Numbered from the stretch's first letter, positions 53,851 to 63,228 are shown. The stretch is 64,000 bases of DNA from an uncultured Nonlabens sp. (GCA_947491755.1 CANLKV010000002.1:310001-374000); one strand, 5' to 3'. Numbers and translations are program-made. The notes: generated by a model not told the origin, from the letters alone.

Positions 53851-55403
53851 GATCTAGGATTAAATACAGCATAGGGTATTAGCATTTCTTCTAGAGATAC
53901 CCCACCATGCTGATACGTGTTTCTATAATAGCTTACATAGTGATTATAATTGTTTGGATAAGCAAAGAATAGATCTCCTTTAGCAAATATGTAACTGCTA
54001 CTCATATTTATTTTAGGTAGTTTAATGGTGCTAGGGTCGGTAGCAGCAAGAACATCTTTGTCTACATAAGAAAGACTGCGCCCTGTTTTATACCTCAAAT
54101 TGAGACTGGTATTTTTATCACCTACCACCTTACTGGGCGTGGTTACATTTATAGTTCCATGATCTGTGGTCAGTACAAGTTTCATTCCCATTTCTTGACC
54201 GCGTTGTATCATGTCTAGCAAGGGTGAGTTTTTAAACCAGCTTAACGCAAGTGAACGATAGGACTTGTCAGTTCCAGCCAGATCTTTAATGACCTCCATT
54301 TCTGTTTTTGAATGAGAAAGCATATCGACAAAATTGTAAACAATAACGGTAAGATCATTTTCTTTTTGTGTCTTGAAACTGTCGGCTAGCTTTTTTCCAT
54401 TGGACTCACTAGTGATTTTGTGATACTGATGTTTGATTTGTAATCCTAGACGTTTTAACTGGGCTTCTAAAAAATCATTTTCGTGCATATTTTTTCCGCC
54501 TTCGTCTGTGTCATTGAGCCAATAATTAGGATGTCTTTTTTCCATATCTGCCGGCATGAGCCCAGAAAAAATTGCGTTTCTTGCATACTGAGTAGCTGTA
54601 GGTAAGATAGAGCAGTAGGTTTCTTCCTCTATTTTTTTGTAATGGTTATTAATGACATTTTCAAATACTTTAAACTGATCGTACCTTAAATTATCAATGA
54701 CTACAAAAAGAACCTTTTCGTTTTTTCTCAGTAAAGGGGCTACTCGTTCCTTAAATAATTGGTGACTTAGTAATGGAGTCTCTGCAGCATTATCGTTGAA
54801 CCAGCTAGGGTAGTTGCTGTCAATAAATTTGCAAAATTGATGATTGGCCTCTGTTTTTTGAGTTTTTAAAATCTCTAACATTCCTGGATCATCTACATCT
54901 TCCAACTCAAGCTCCCAGTATATTAATCGCTGGTATAATTGTGTCCACTCTTCATAGCTATTGACCATGGACATATCCATTGCAATTTTACGGAACTCTC
55001 TCTGGTAATCACTGGTAGTTTTTGCATTAACAAGCCTTGAATGATCCAGATTTTTTTTAAGTGACAATAAAATCTGGTTAGGATTTACTGGTTTGATTAG
55101 GTAATCTGCAATTTTTGACCCTATAGCTTCTTCCATAATATACTCTTCCTCACTTTTTGTGATCATAATCACGGGAAGGTTGGCGCGTTTTTCTTTAATC
55201 TCATGCAAGGTTTCTAGACCAGTGAGACCTGGCATGTTTTCATCCAGCAAAACGATGTCATAAAAGAAATTGTCGATAGCTTCTAAAGCCTCAGTACCAG
55301 AAACTCTGGTATCTACCTCATAGCCTTTACTTTTTAAAAATATAATATGTGGTTTTAATAAATCCACTTCATCGTCTACCCATAGTATTTTGATCGTCGC
55401 CAT
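53847..55403 (-). CDS. porX: PorX-like response regulator with PglZ alkaline-phosphatase domain
   Basis: A 518-aa protein starting at the ATG at 55401-55403 (MATIKILWVDDEVDLL). The N-terminal receiver domain has the acidic pair after the first strand and the phospho-acceptor Asp in DIVLLDENMPGLTG. LPVIMITKSEEEYIMEEAIGSKIADYLIKPVNP ends it. After a helical linker, the PglZ domain shows FVVIDNLRYDQFKVFENV, NAIFSGLMPADMEKRHPNY, and LTTDHGTINV (metal Asp/His). PorX controls type IX secretion and gliding genes in Bacteroidota, so the organism probably has a T9SS. Confidence 0.95.
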   Translation of the reverse strand: MATIKILWVDDEVDLLKPHIIFLKSKGYEVDTRVSGTEALEAIDNFFYDIVLLDENMPGLTGLETLHEIKEKRANLPVIMITKSEEEYIMEEAIGSKIADYLIKPVNPNQILLSLKKNLDHSRLVNAKTTSDYQREFRKIAMDMSMVNSYEEWTQLYQRLIYWELELEDVDDPGMLEILKTQKTEANHQFCKFIDSNYPSWFNDNAAETPLLSHQLFKERVAPLLRKNEKVLFVVIDNLRYDQFKVFENVINNHYKKIEEETYCSILPTATQYARNAIFSGLMPADMEKRHPNYWLNDTDEGGKNMHENDFLEAQLKRLGLQIKHQYHKITSESNGKKLADSFKTQKENDLTVIVYNFVDMLSHSKTEMEVIKDLAGTDKSYRSLALSWFKNSPLLDMIQRGQEMGMKLVLTTDHGTINVTTPSKVVGDKNTSLNLRYKTGRSLSYVDKDVLAATDPSTIKLPKINMSSSYIFAKGDLFFAYPNNYNHYVSYYRNTYQHGGVSLEEMLIPYAVFNPRS

Positions 55404-55434
55404 ATCTGTATATTTGTTGAAACGCTTGCATCTA

Positions 55435-56652
55435 TTGAAACAGCAGAACAAACTTAAAATATTAAACGATCCTATCTATGGATTTATTACGGTTCCCAGT
55501 AATGATATCTATGAATTAATTGAACACCCGTATTTTCAGCGGTTGAGACGCATTACTCAAATGGGGTTGAGCTACCTGGTTTATCCGGGTGCGCATCATA
55601 CTCGTTTCCACCACGCTATAGGTTGTATGCACTTAATGCAGCGTGCGGTACAGGTGTTGCGTTCTAAGGCGGTAAAAATTAGCCCGCAGGAAGAGGATGC
55701 TCTCTATAAAGCCATTCTATTGCATGACCTGGGGCATGGCCCATTTTCACACGCATTAGAAAACCTTATTGTTCCTGGTATTAGTCATGAAGAATTGTCA
55801 CTGCGTTTTATGGAGGATTTGAACCAGCAATTCAATGGCAGTCTTACTACAGCAATCCAGATATTTAAAGGAGAGTATCATCGTCCATTTATGTTAGAGC
55901 TGGTGTCGAGTCAACTGGATATGGATCGGTTGGATTATTTGAAACGTGATAGTTTTTATACGGGTGTTGCAGAGGGAAATATCAATAGCCAGCGATTGAT
56001 ATCAATGCTTAATGTAAAAAATGACCGCTTGGTAGTAGAAGAGAAGGCGTTATACAGCGTTGAGAGTTTTTTAAATAATAGACGTTTAATGTACTGGCAG
56101 GTGTACCTCCATAAAACAGGGATAGCTGCAGAGCATTTATTACAAAGTGTTTTAAAACGTATTAAAGAGCTTCTTGAAAAAAAACTTCCTGTAAGAATAC
56201 CACACACCTTAGCCTATTTTCTCAATAGCTCTACTACTGATCCTGCAAATTTATTAGCCCATTTTTCACGCATCGATGATAGCGATATTATACAGTTACT
56301 CAAATCAAATGTTGACAATAACGATGTTGTTTTACGCGAGTTGTGCACGATGATTATTGACCGACAGCTATTAAAGATCAAGATTGCAAAAAAACCAGCG
56401 TCTGAAAAAAAACTTCAGCAAAAACGAGACAAACTTATGCGGTCTTATGATTTTACAGAGCATGAGGCGAGCTACTTTATATTTAATGGGACTATCAGTA
56501 ATTCCGCTTACGCGAAAGCGGAACCCATTTTAATTTTAAATAAAAAAGGAAAAATTGTAGAGTTGACCGACGCTGCAAACGAGGAAAGCTTTAAAGCCTT
56601 GAATAAAGTAGTGACTAAATATTACTATTGTTATCCAAAGATTCAAGATTGA
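55435..56652 (+). CDS. HD-domain dNTP triphosphohydrolase-like protein
   Basis: A 405-aa cytoplasmic phosphohydrolase. I choose TTG 55435 (MKQQNKLKILNDPIYGF) because the protein family begins about there. Other in-frame TTGs are at 55390, 55417 and 55426. YPGAHHTRFHHAIGCMHLMQRAVQVL and ILLHDLGHGPFSHALEN carry the HD metal ligands. LDMDRLDYLKRDSFYTGVAEG follows. The gene is divergent from porX, 31 bp apart. The AYAKA codons near 56505 are a palindrome variant. Substrate, dGTP or another nucleotide, is unknown. Confidence 0.88.
   Translation: MKQQNKLKILNDPIYGFITVPSNDIYELIEHPYFQRLRRITQMGLSYLVYPGAHHTRFHHAIGCMHLMQRAVQVLRSKAVKISPQEEDALYKAILLHDLGHGPFSHALENLIVPGISHEELSLRFMEDLNQQFNGSLTTAIQIFKGEYHRPFMLELVSSQLDMDRLDYLKRDSFYTGVAEGNINSQRLISMLNVKNDRLVVEEKALYSVESFLNNRRLMYWQVYLHKTGIAAEHLLQSVLKRIKELLEKKLPVRIPHTLAYFLNSSTTDPANLLAHFSRIDDSDIIQLLKSNVDNNDVVLRELCTMIIDRQLLKIKIAKKPASEKKLQQKRDKLMRSYDFTEHEASYFIFNGTISNSAYAKAEPILILNKKGKIVELTDAANEESFKALNKVVTKYYYCYPKIQD
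56505..56520. repeat. Dispersed palindrome, variant copy inside the HD phosphohydrolase gene
   Basis: CGCTTACGCGAAAGCG, a T-to-A change at position 6, is read as AYAKA. The flanking bases extend the symmetry (CCGC...GCGG). Confidence 0.85.
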
Positions 56653-56662
56653 TTTAAATTAG

Positions 56663-56670
56663 TATTTTTG
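56663..56670 (+). promoter_or_regulatory. Putative -7 box (TATTTTTG) of lpxD
   Basis: TATTTTTG matches TAnnTTTG and ends 5 bp before the lpxD ATG, so the message may be leaderless. It is inside the short gap after the HD phosphohydrolase stop, so read-through transcription is equally possible. Confidence 0.35.
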
Positions 56671-56675
56671 CCAAG

Positions 56676-57695
56676 ATGAAATTTAATGTGCAACAAATTG
56701 CAGATATTCTTGAAGGGAGCGTCGATGGCAATCCAGATACTCAAGTGTACAAATTATCAAAAATTGAAGAGGGGACAGAAGGTAGTTTAAGCTTTTTGTC
56801 TAACCCTAAATATGCTAACTATTTATACAGTACACAGGCATCTGCCGTTATTGTAAATGATAATTTTATTCCAGAAAATAAAGTAAAGCCTACCCTTATA
56901 AAAGTAAAGGATTCCTACAAGGCGTTTTCTAAGCTTTTAGAGTATTATCAAGCGGCAAAACTCAATAAAAGCGGCATTGAACAACCTAGTTATATTGATA
57001 GCAGTGCACAACATGCGAGCGATCTATATCTAGGGGCATTCAGTTACATATCAGCAAATGTGAAAATAGGAAGTAATGTCAAAATATTTTCTAATGTTCA
57101 CATCTCAGAAAATGTTACCATAGGCGATCATTGTATTATATATTCTGGCGCAAAAATTATGTCTGATACGGTTTTAGGTGACCATGTGGTCATTAACTCT
57201 GGATGTGTGATAGGAGCAGATGGATTTGGTTTTTCACCTAACCCAGATGGCAGCTATTCTAAAGTCCCTCAAATAGGGAATGTGGTTATAGAAGATCACG
57301 TGGATATAGGAGCATTGACCACCGTTGACCGCGCCACACTAGGTAGTACGATCATACGCAAGGGTGTAAAATTAGACAACCAGATACAAGTTGCTCACAA
57401 CGTAGAAATAGGTGAGAATACAGTAATTGCCTCACAAACCGGTATAGCTGGCTCCAGCAAAATAGGTAAAAATTGCCGTATAGGTGGTCAAGTAGGTATT
57501 GCGGGACACTTGACTATAGGCGATAATGTAGGAATACAAGCGCAATCTGGAATAGGAAAGAATATAAAATCAAATTCAAATATTCAAGGATCACCAGCAT
57601 TTGATTATGGGGACTGGAATCGATCTTATGTGAACTTTAAAAACTTGCCAAAACTGGAAAAACGAATAACCCAGTTAGAAAAAAATAATGCATAG
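56676..57695 (+). CDS. lpxD: UDP-3-O-acylglucosamine N-acyltransferase
   Basis: A 339-aa cytoplasmic enzyme of lipid A synthesis adding the second 3-hydroxyacyl chain from ACP. The N-terminal uridine-binding domain (TQVYKLSKIEEGTEGSLSFLSNPKY) is followed by about ten left-handed beta-helix hexapeptide rungs (I-G-x-x-x-x). The active-site His is in QVAHNVEIGENTVIA, and a short C-terminal coil ends KRITQLEKNNA. First gene of the lipid A cluster; its stop adjoins the next start (0-bp gap). Confidence 0.95.
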   Translation: MKFNVQQIADILEGSVDGNPDTQVYKLSKIEEGTEGSLSFLSNPKYANYLYSTQASAVIVNDNFIPENKVKPTLIKVKDSYKAFSKLLEYYQAAKLNKSGIEQPSYIDSSAQHASDLYLGAFSYISANVKIGSNVKIFSNVHISENVTIGDHCIIYSGAKIMSDTVLGDHVVINSGCVIGADGFGFSPNPDGSYSKVPQIGNVVIEDHVDIGALTTVDRATLGSTIIRKGVKLDNQIQVAHNVEIGENTVIASQTGIAGSSKIGKNCRIGGQVGIAGHLTIGDNVGIQAQSGIGKNIKSNSNIQGSPAFDYGDWNRSYVNFKNLPKLEKRITQLEKNNA

Positions 57696-59096
57696 ATGAC
57701 GGCAACAGAATTTAAGCAAACCACAATAGAGAACGAGGTTTCTCTTAGCGGTGTTGGCCTCCACACAGGGAAGCCTGTAAAATTGAACTTTAAGCCTGCA
57801 CCAGCAGACCATGGTTATGCGTTCCAGCGGGTAGATCTAGAAGGGGAGCCTATAATTGAGGCTCTCGCCTCCTATGTGACGGACACAAAAAGAGGGACTA
57901 CGCTCGATAAAAACGGTGTGCAAATTAATACGTGCGAGCATGTACTAGCAGCGCTCGTAGGTCTTGAGATAGACAATTGTTTAATTGAAATAGACAGTAG
58001 TGAGCCTCCTATAATGGATGGATCTTCAAAGTTTTTTGTGGAAGCTTTAGAAAAAGCAGGCAAAGTCGAGCTGGATGTTTTCAGAAAAGAATTTGTCGTA
58101 AAAGAGGTCATTAGTTATAAAGATGAAGATACAGGTAGTGAGATTTTACTCATGCCAGCAGATCATTATCAAGTAACGACTATGGTCGATTTTGGTACTA
58201 AAGTATTAGGAACTCAAAACGCCACACTGGAGCATCTTTCTAATTTTAAAAGTGAGATTGCCAGCTCTAGAACTTTCAGCTTTTTGCATGAGATCGAGAT
58301 GTTGTTGGAACATGGCTTGATTCAAGGAGGAGATTTAAACAATGCAATTGTTTATGTAGATAAAGAGCTTTCTGAAAAAACAATGAGCAATCTTAAGAAA
58401 GCTTTTAATAAAGACAACATATCGGTCAAACCTAATGGTATTTTAGATAACTTAACATTGCACCATCCTAATGAGGCAGCTCGACACAAGTTGCTTGATG
58501 TAATAGGAGATCTTGCACTTACGGGATATCGCATACGTGGTAAAGTTATAGCGACTAAACCTGGACATTTTGTCAATACTCAGTTTGCCAAAAAACTCTC
58601 TAAGCTGATTAAGAAGGAGATAAGAGACAACGTACCACAGGTAGACATACATCAAGAACCCCTTATGGATACGGTTAGAATTATGGAGGTGTTACCACAC
58701 CGACCGCCCTTCTTGCTGGTAGATAAAATATTTAAGCTGACAGATACTGAGGTCATTGGTTTAAAGAATGTTACGATGAATGAACCGTTTTTTGTGGGTC
58801 ATTTTCCAGATCAGCCAGTTATGCCAGGAGTTTTGATTGTAGAAGCAATGGCACAAAATGGTGGAATTTTAGTCCTAAGTACAGTACCAGACCCAGAAAA
58901 TTACTTGACCTTTTTTATGAAAATGGACAACGTAAAGTTCAAGCGCAAGGTGTCTCCAGGTGATACGCTTATTTTTAAAGCAGAGCTTATTACCCCTATA
59001 CGTCGCGGTATTGCACACATGCAATCCTATGCCTATGCAAACGGTATTTTATGTGCTGAGGCAGAACTGATGGCACAAATTTCTAAAGTTAAATAA
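57696..59096 (+). CDS. lpxC-fabZ: Bifunctional UDP-3-O-acyl-N-acetylglucosamine deacetylase / 3-hydroxyacyl-ACP dehydratase
   Basis: A 466-aa fusion. LpxC part (1 to about 310): SLSGVGLHTGKPVKLNFKPAP, NTCEHVLAALVGLEIDNCLIEID (zinc His), RKLLDVIGDLALTGYRIRGKVIATKPGHFVNTQFAKKL (zinc and catalytic His/Asp). FabZ part (about 320-466): VLPHRPPFLLVDKI, NEPFFVGHFPDQPVMPGVLIVEAMAQ with the catalytic His and Glu. This fusion is the normal Bacteroidota arrangement, coupling the committed lipid A step with fatty-acid dehydration. It overlaps lpxA by one base. Confidence 0.96.
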   Translation: MTATEFKQTTIENEVSLSGVGLHTGKPVKLNFKPAPADHGYAFQRVDLEGEPIIEALASYVTDTKRGTTLDKNGVQINTCEHVLAALVGLEIDNCLIEIDSSEPPIMDGSSKFFVEALEKAGKVELDVFRKEFVVKEVISYKDEDTGSEILLMPADHYQVTTMVDFGTKVLGTQNATLEHLSNFKSEIASSRTFSFLHEIEMLLEHGLIQGGDLNNAIVYVDKELSEKTMSNLKKAFNKDNISVKPNGILDNLTLHHPNEAARHKLLDVIGDLALTGYRIRGKVIATKPGHFVNTQFAKKLSKLIKKEIRDNVPQVDIHQEPLMDTVRIMEVLPHRPPFLLVDKIFKLTDTEVIGLKNVTMNEPFFVGHFPDQPVMPGVLIVEAMAQNGGILVLSTVPDPENYLTFFMKMDNVKFKRKVSPGDTLIFKAELITPIRRGIAHMQSYAYANGILCAEAELMAQISKVK

Positions 59097-59881
59097 TGAA
59101 TCAACCACTAGCATACGTACATCCGGGAGCAAAAATTGCCAAAAACGTTGTAATAGAACCATTTACAACCATTCATAATGATGTGGTTATAGGCGAGGGT
59201 ACCTGGATAGGCTCTAATGTGACTATAATGGAAGGTGCACGCATCGGTAAAAACGTAAGTATTTTCCCGGGTGCTGTAATATCTGCGATACCTCAAGATA
59301 AAAAATTTGATGATGAAGATACACAGACTATTATAGGCGATGGGACGACTATACGAGAATGTGTGACTATTAATCGTGGTACATCAGACCGTATGAAAAC
59401 CATCATCGGAAAGAATTGCTGGATTATGGCCTATTGCCATATAGCTCACGATTGCATCGTAGGAGATAATTGTATCTTTTCTAATAACAGCACTCTTGCA
59501 GGCCATATAACGGTAGGTGATCATGTGGTACTTGCAGGAATGTCTGCAGTACAGCAATTTTGTCAAGTAGGTAGTCATGCGTTTGTTACAGGAGGCTCTC
59601 TAGTGCGCAAGGATGTACCGCCTTTTGTAAAAGCGGGTCGTGAACCACTAAGCTATGTGGGAATCAATAGCGTAGGTTTGAGACGCAGGGGGTTTGAATT
59701 AGAAAAGATCAGAGAAATACAAGATATCTTCAGGATATTATATCAGAAAAATTACAACGTTTCTCAAGCTGTTGAAATAATAGAAGCAGAAATGAGCGCC
59801 ACTACAGAGCGCGATGAAATATTAGAATTTATTAAAAACTCAAAACGAGGTATCATGAGAGGATACGTCAGCAGTAACTAA
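59096..59881 (+). CDS. lpxA: Acyl-ACP:UDP-GlcNAc O-acyltransferase
   Basis: A 261-aa cytoplasmic enzyme catalysing the first lipid A step. The N-terminal left-handed beta-helix has repeated I-G hexapeptides. The catalytic His lies in YCHIAHDCIVGDNCIFSNNSTLAGHI, and GRGTS-like NRGTSDRMKT plus NSVGLRRRGFELEKIREIQDIFRILY, the C-terminal helix signature, are present. It follows lpxC-fabZ with a one-base overlap and ends 3 bp before efp. Confidence 0.96.
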   Translation: MNQPLAYVHPGAKIAKNVVIEPFTTIHNDVVIGEGTWIGSNVTIMEGARIGKNVSIFPGAVISAIPQDKKFDDEDTQTIIGDGTTIRECVTINRGTSDRMKTIIGKNCWIMAYCHIAHDCIVGDNCIFSNNSTLAGHITVGDHVVLAGMSAVQQFCQVGSHAFVTGGSLVRKDVPPFVKAGREPLSYVGINSVGLRRRGFELEKIREIQDIFRILYQKNYNVSQAVEIIEAEMSATTERDEILEFIKNSKRGIMRGYVSSN

Positions 59882-59884
59882 ATT

Positions 59885-60451
59885 ATGGCATCAACTAGCG
59901 ACATTAGAAAAGGATTGTGCATACGATACAATAACGACATTTATAAAATCATTGAATTCTTGCATGTAAAACCAGGGAAAGGACCTGCGTTTGTAAGAAC
60001 AAAACTCAAGAGTGTAACCTCTGGAAAAGTTATAGACAATACTTTTTCCGCTGGACATAAAATTGAAGACATAAGAGTAGAAAGTCAGAAGTTTCAATAC
60101 TTATATAATGATGGCGAGTTTTATCATTTTATGAATAATGATGATTACACACAAATACGTCTTACTGAGAACTCTCTTGATACACCAGAGTTATTGAAAG
60201 AAGGAGAGAATGTTACCATTCAAATCAATACAGAGGATAACAGTCCATTGTCAGTAGATATGCCACAATATGTAGTGCTAGAAGTAACTGGTACAGAGCC
60301 TGGTGTGAAAGGAAACACAGCGACAAACGCTACAAAGCCAGCAACAGTAGAAACAGGTGCTACTGTTAATGTACCTCTTTTCATAAATGAGGGCGATATT
60401 ATACGTATCGATACAGAAAAAGGAGCCTACCACGAACGCATGAAGCAGTAA
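59885..60451 (+). CDS. efp: Elongation factor P
   Basis: A 188-aa factor that relieves ribosome stalling at proline runs. MASTSDIRKGLCIRYNNDIYKIIEFLHVKPGKGPAFVRTKLKSV is the KOW-like domain I, with Lys in PGKGPA at the position modified in many bacteria. The S1/OB C-terminal part has YVVLEVTGTEPGVKGNTATNATKPATVETGATVNVPLFINEGD, the family signature. No modification enzyme gene is adjacent. It is embedded in the lipid A cluster, an arrangement I recall for Flavobacteriia. Confidence 0.96.
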   Translation: MASTSDIRKGLCIRYNNDIYKIIEFLHVKPGKGPAFVRTKLKSVTSGKVIDNTFSAGHKIEDIRVESQKFQYLYNDGEFYHFMNNDDYTQIRLTENSLDTPELLKEGENVTIQINTEDNSPLSVDMPQYVVLEVTGTEPGVKGNTATNATKPATVETGATVNVPLFINEGDIIRIDTEKGAYHERMKQ

Positions 60452-61381
60452 TTGAAATTTTCACGCACATATCAACTGCAGGAGATCGCATCTATAATTG
60501 ATTGCGAGTACATCGGCGATCCTACTTTTCCCGTTACAGGAATGAATGAAATTCATGTAGTAACACCAGGGGACATTGTCTTTGTAGATCATCCTAAATA
60601 TTATGACAAGGCTCTTAACAGTCATGCTACGATTATCCTGATTAATAAAAAAGTAGCCTGTCCTTCTGGGAAAGCCTTGTTAATTTCAGACGATCCATTC
60701 CGTGATTTTAATACACTTACTCAAGAATTTAAACCGTTTATCGCTTTCGCGGAAGCGGAATCAAAAACTTACAAAATAGGTAAAAACAGTACTGTACAAC
60801 CCAATACCTTTATTGCACCAGGCGTTGAAATAGGCGATCACTGCATCATACATAGCAACGTGAGTATAAATAATGACTGTATTATTGGTGATTACGTTAT
60901 TATTCATTCAGGTACGGTTATAGGCACAGACGCCTTTTACTATAAGCGTCGCGAGGATGGTTATGATAAGCTGTTGAGTAACGGTAGGGTGGTTATTGAA
61001 GATCATGTAGAAATAGGTGCTCTATGTACCATTGATAGAGGTGTAAGTGGCGACACCACCATAGGCTATGGTTCAAAACTAGATAATCAAGTACACATAG
61101 GTCACGATACGGTCCTGGGAAAACATGTTCTAGTTGCCAGTCAAGTAGGTATTTCTGGATGCGTTGTTATTGAAGATGAAGCTAAATTATGGGGACAGGT
61201 GGGCGTACGTAGTGATGTCACAATAGGTAAAGGGGCAGAGTTGCTTGCGCAAAGCGGTATATCAAAAAGTATTCCTGCTGGAGCCACCGTTTTTGGAACG
61301 CCAGCGTCAAATTCCAAAGAAAAGTTTAAAGAGTTGGCTGCTGTACGAATGCTACCTAACTTTATAAAAAATAATAAATAA
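60452..61381 (+). CDS. Second LpxD-like left-handed beta-helix acyltransferase
   Basis: A 309-aa paralogue of lpxD. The start is TTG at 60452, directly abutting the efp stop. The LpxD N-terminal domain appears as [59 protein letters not shown], then about nine hexapeptide rungs with the conserved [22 protein letters not shown] (active-site His candidate). A palindrome variant (60742-60757) is read as AFAEA. It may add a different acyl chain or serve a related UDP-sugar; substrate is undecided. Confidence 0.83.
   Translation: MKFSRTYQLQEIASIIDCEYIGDPTFPVTGMNEIHVVTPGDIVFVDHPKYYDKALNSHATIILINKKVACPSGKALLISDDPFRDFNTLTQEFKPFIAFAEAESKTYKIGKNSTVQPNTFIAPGVEIGDHCIIHSNVSINNDCIIGDYVIIHSGTVIGTDAFYYKRREDGYDKLLSNGRVVIEDHVEIGALCTIDRGVSGDTTIGYGSKLDNQVHIGHDTVLGKHVLVASQVGISGCVVIEDEAKLWGQVGVRSDVTIGKGAELLAQSGISKSIPAGATVFGTPASNSKEKFKELAAVRMLPNFIKNNK
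60742..60757. repeat. Dispersed palindrome, variant copy inside the lpxD-like gene
   Basis: CGCTTTCGCGGAAGCG; one A-to-G change, which on the other strand is at the same half-site position 6 (T to C) as the other variants. It is read as AFAEA. Confidence 0.75.
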
Positions 61382-61382
61382 T

Positions 61383-61754
61383 ATGTCTGCAGCTGCCAAA
61401 AAGTTGGTTATGTCATTTTTTGAATCAGAAGCATTTAAAAAAAAGAGTGTTTTTGAACAATATATCCATCCAGATCTTGAAGTTTACTGGCACAGTAGTA
61501 CGGGATATAATGTCTATGATTTTAATAGTTATTGGCAATTGATCGAGTCTGCATCCCAGTCGTATGAAAGCATACGATATGATGTGAGCCATATTTTAAG
61601 TGATAAGAATGAGGTGACTGCACGATATACTTTGTACACCAGAACCATAGAAAATCCAGGAGAAGAGGTTCCTATAGGATATTTTATCAGTATATGGAAA
61701 ATTATTGATAACAAGCTCGCTGTGTGTCATCAAACCAGTCATCCAGCAAATTAA
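61383..61754 (+). CDS. NTF2-like/SnoaL-like small protein
   Basis: A 123-aa cytoplasmic protein. KKLVMSFFESEAFKKKSVFEQYIHPDLEVYWHSSTGYNVYDFNSYWQLIESASQSYESIRYDVSHILSDKNEVTARYTLYTRTI is the NTF2-like cone fold (helix, strands, helix, strands). Such proteins range from enzymes to ligand binders. It directly follows the lpxD-like gene by 1 bp and is 33 bp before sucD. Function unknown. Confidence 0.75.
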   Translation: MSAAAKKLVMSFFESEAFKKKSVFEQYIHPDLEVYWHSSTGYNVYDFNSYWQLIESASQSYESIRYDVSHILSDKNEVTARYTLYTRTIENPGEEVPIGYFISIWKIIDNKLAVCHQTSHPAN

Positions 61755-61787
61755 TAGAAATAATAAAGTCAATTTAAATATATATAA

Positions 61788-62663
61788 ATGAGCGTTTTAG
61801 TAAACAAAGATTCTAATATAATCGTCCAGGGTTTTACCGGTAGTGAGGGAACTTTCCATGCCAGTCAAATGATTGAGTACGGGACAAATGTAGTAGGCGG
61901 TGTGACACCTGGTAAAGGTGGGCAAACACATCTAGACAAACCAGTGTTCAATACGGTTAAAGAAGCAGTAGACAAGGCTGGTGCAGATGTAACGATCATT
62001 TTTGTACCACCTGCTTTTGCAGCAGATGCTATAATGGAGGCTGCAGATGCTGGTATTAAAGTTATCATCACTATTACAGAGGGTATCCCTGTGGCAGACA
62101 TGGTCAAAGCAGCAGATTATATTAAAGATAAAGACTGCCGTCTGGTAGGCCCTAACTGTCCTGGTGTAATTACTCCTGGTGAGGCAAAGGTAGGTATCAT
62201 GCCTGGCTTTGTATTCAAAAAAGGAACAGTAGGTATCGTTTCAAAATCGGGAACTTTAACTTACGAGGCGTCTGATCAAGTTGTAAAAGAAGGTTATGGA
62301 ATATCCACCGCAATAGGTATAGGTGGTGATCCTATTATAGGAACTACTACTAAAGAAGCTGTAGAGTTATTCATGAATGATCCAGAAACTGAGGCTATCG
62401 TTATGATAGGTGAGATAGGTGGTCAATTAGAGGCAGATGCTGCCCGATGGATCAAAGAAACAGGAAATAAAAAACCTGTAATAGGTTTTATCGCGGGTGA
62501 AACGGCTCCTGCAGGTAGAACCATGGGACATGCTGGTGCAATAGTAGGAGGATCTGAAGATACAGCACAAGCCAAGAAGAAAATCATGAGAGAATCTGGA
62601 ATTTATGTTGTGGACTCTCCAGCAGAAATAGGAAAAAAGGTGGCAGAGGTGCTATCTAAATAA
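61788..62663 (+). CDS. sucD: Succinyl-CoA ligase alpha subunit
   Basis: A 291-aa TCA-cycle subunit carrying the phosphohistidine. [36 protein letters not shown] is the CoA-binding domain. [11 protein letters not shown] and [17 protein letters not shown] match the family, and the active-site His is in [13 protein letters not shown]. Its partner sucC lies 14 kb upstream (46717), so the two subunits are encoded separately here, in the lipid A and fatty-acid region. Confidence 0.97.
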   Translation: MSVLVNKDSNIIVQGFTGSEGTFHASQMIEYGTNVVGGVTPGKGGQTHLDKPVFNTVKEAVDKAGADVTIIFVPPAFAADAIMEAADAGIKVIITITEGIPVADMVKAADYIKDKDCRLVGPNCPGVITPGEAKVGIMPGFVFKKGTVGIVSKSGTLTYEASDQVVKEGYGISTAIGIGGDPIIGTTTKEAVELFMNDPETEAIVMIGEIGGQLEADAARWIKETGNKKPVIGFIAGETAPAGRTMGHAGAIVGGSEDTAQAKKKIMRESGIYVVDSPAEIGKKVAEVLSK

Positions 62664-62700
62664 TTCCTATATTCAATAATTTATATCTAAAATTCCCCCT

Positions 62701-63228
62701 ATGGCAGATTATAAGATTAGTGAAGAGGTTGCAGTAAAAATGAAGTTGCACTATCAACAAGAGTACTCGCAGACGCTAGAGAAACTAGCAGAGCTCAAAA
62801 GTATTCTAGATCAATTAAATGGTGTAGAGACTTCTGGATTAGAAACTTATTCTCAAAATGAGACCCGGTCTCCTGAGGAAAAAAGCTCAAAGACAGAGAA
62901 AACTTCCAAGAGAAAATATAAAAAGAAACCTGGACGCAAATCCATCTGGGGTAAATTTATTCTGTCTAGACTTAAAGCAACCAGTACACCTATGTCTTAT
63001 GACGACATGACGAGTCATGCCATTGCTATCAAAAATTTAGACCCTACTACTTTTGAGAAAGTTCGCAAAAAGATCATCGCAGCAGCCTTTGTTTTAAGAA
63101 CAAAGCAGGACAAGATTGACAATTTTGCGATCAAAGGTTCTCGTACAAAATACATGGGCCTCAAAGATTGGTACGAGAGGGAAGGGTTGCTTAAGGAACA
63201 ATACAAATCAAAAATAGCTACAAATTAA
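62701..63228 (+). CDS. Hypothetical protein: N-terminal coiled coil, basic linker, helical C-terminal domain
   Basis: A 175-aa protein I do not recognise. Residues 1-40 are helical with heptad-like leucines (LEKLAELKSILDQLNG). Residues 55-80 are a low-complexity Ser/Lys-rich linker (KSSKTEKTSKRKYKKKPGRKS), which is basic and could bind nucleic acid. The C-terminal part (WGKFILSRLKATSTPMSYDDMTSHAIAIKNLDPTTFEKVRKKIIAAAFVLR) looks like a winged-helix-type domain. It sits between sucD and fabG, with its stop overlapping the fabG start, so the two are coupled. Conserved place, unknown function. Confidence 0.7.
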   Translation: MADYKISEEVAVKMKLHYQQEYSQTLEKLAELKSILDQLNGVETSGLETYSQNETRSPEEKSSKTEKTSKRKYKKKPGRKSIWGKFILSRLKATSTPMSYDDMTSHAIAIKNLDPTTFEKVRKKIIAAAFVLRTKQDKIDNFAIKGSRTKYMGLKDWYEREGLLKEQYKSKIATN

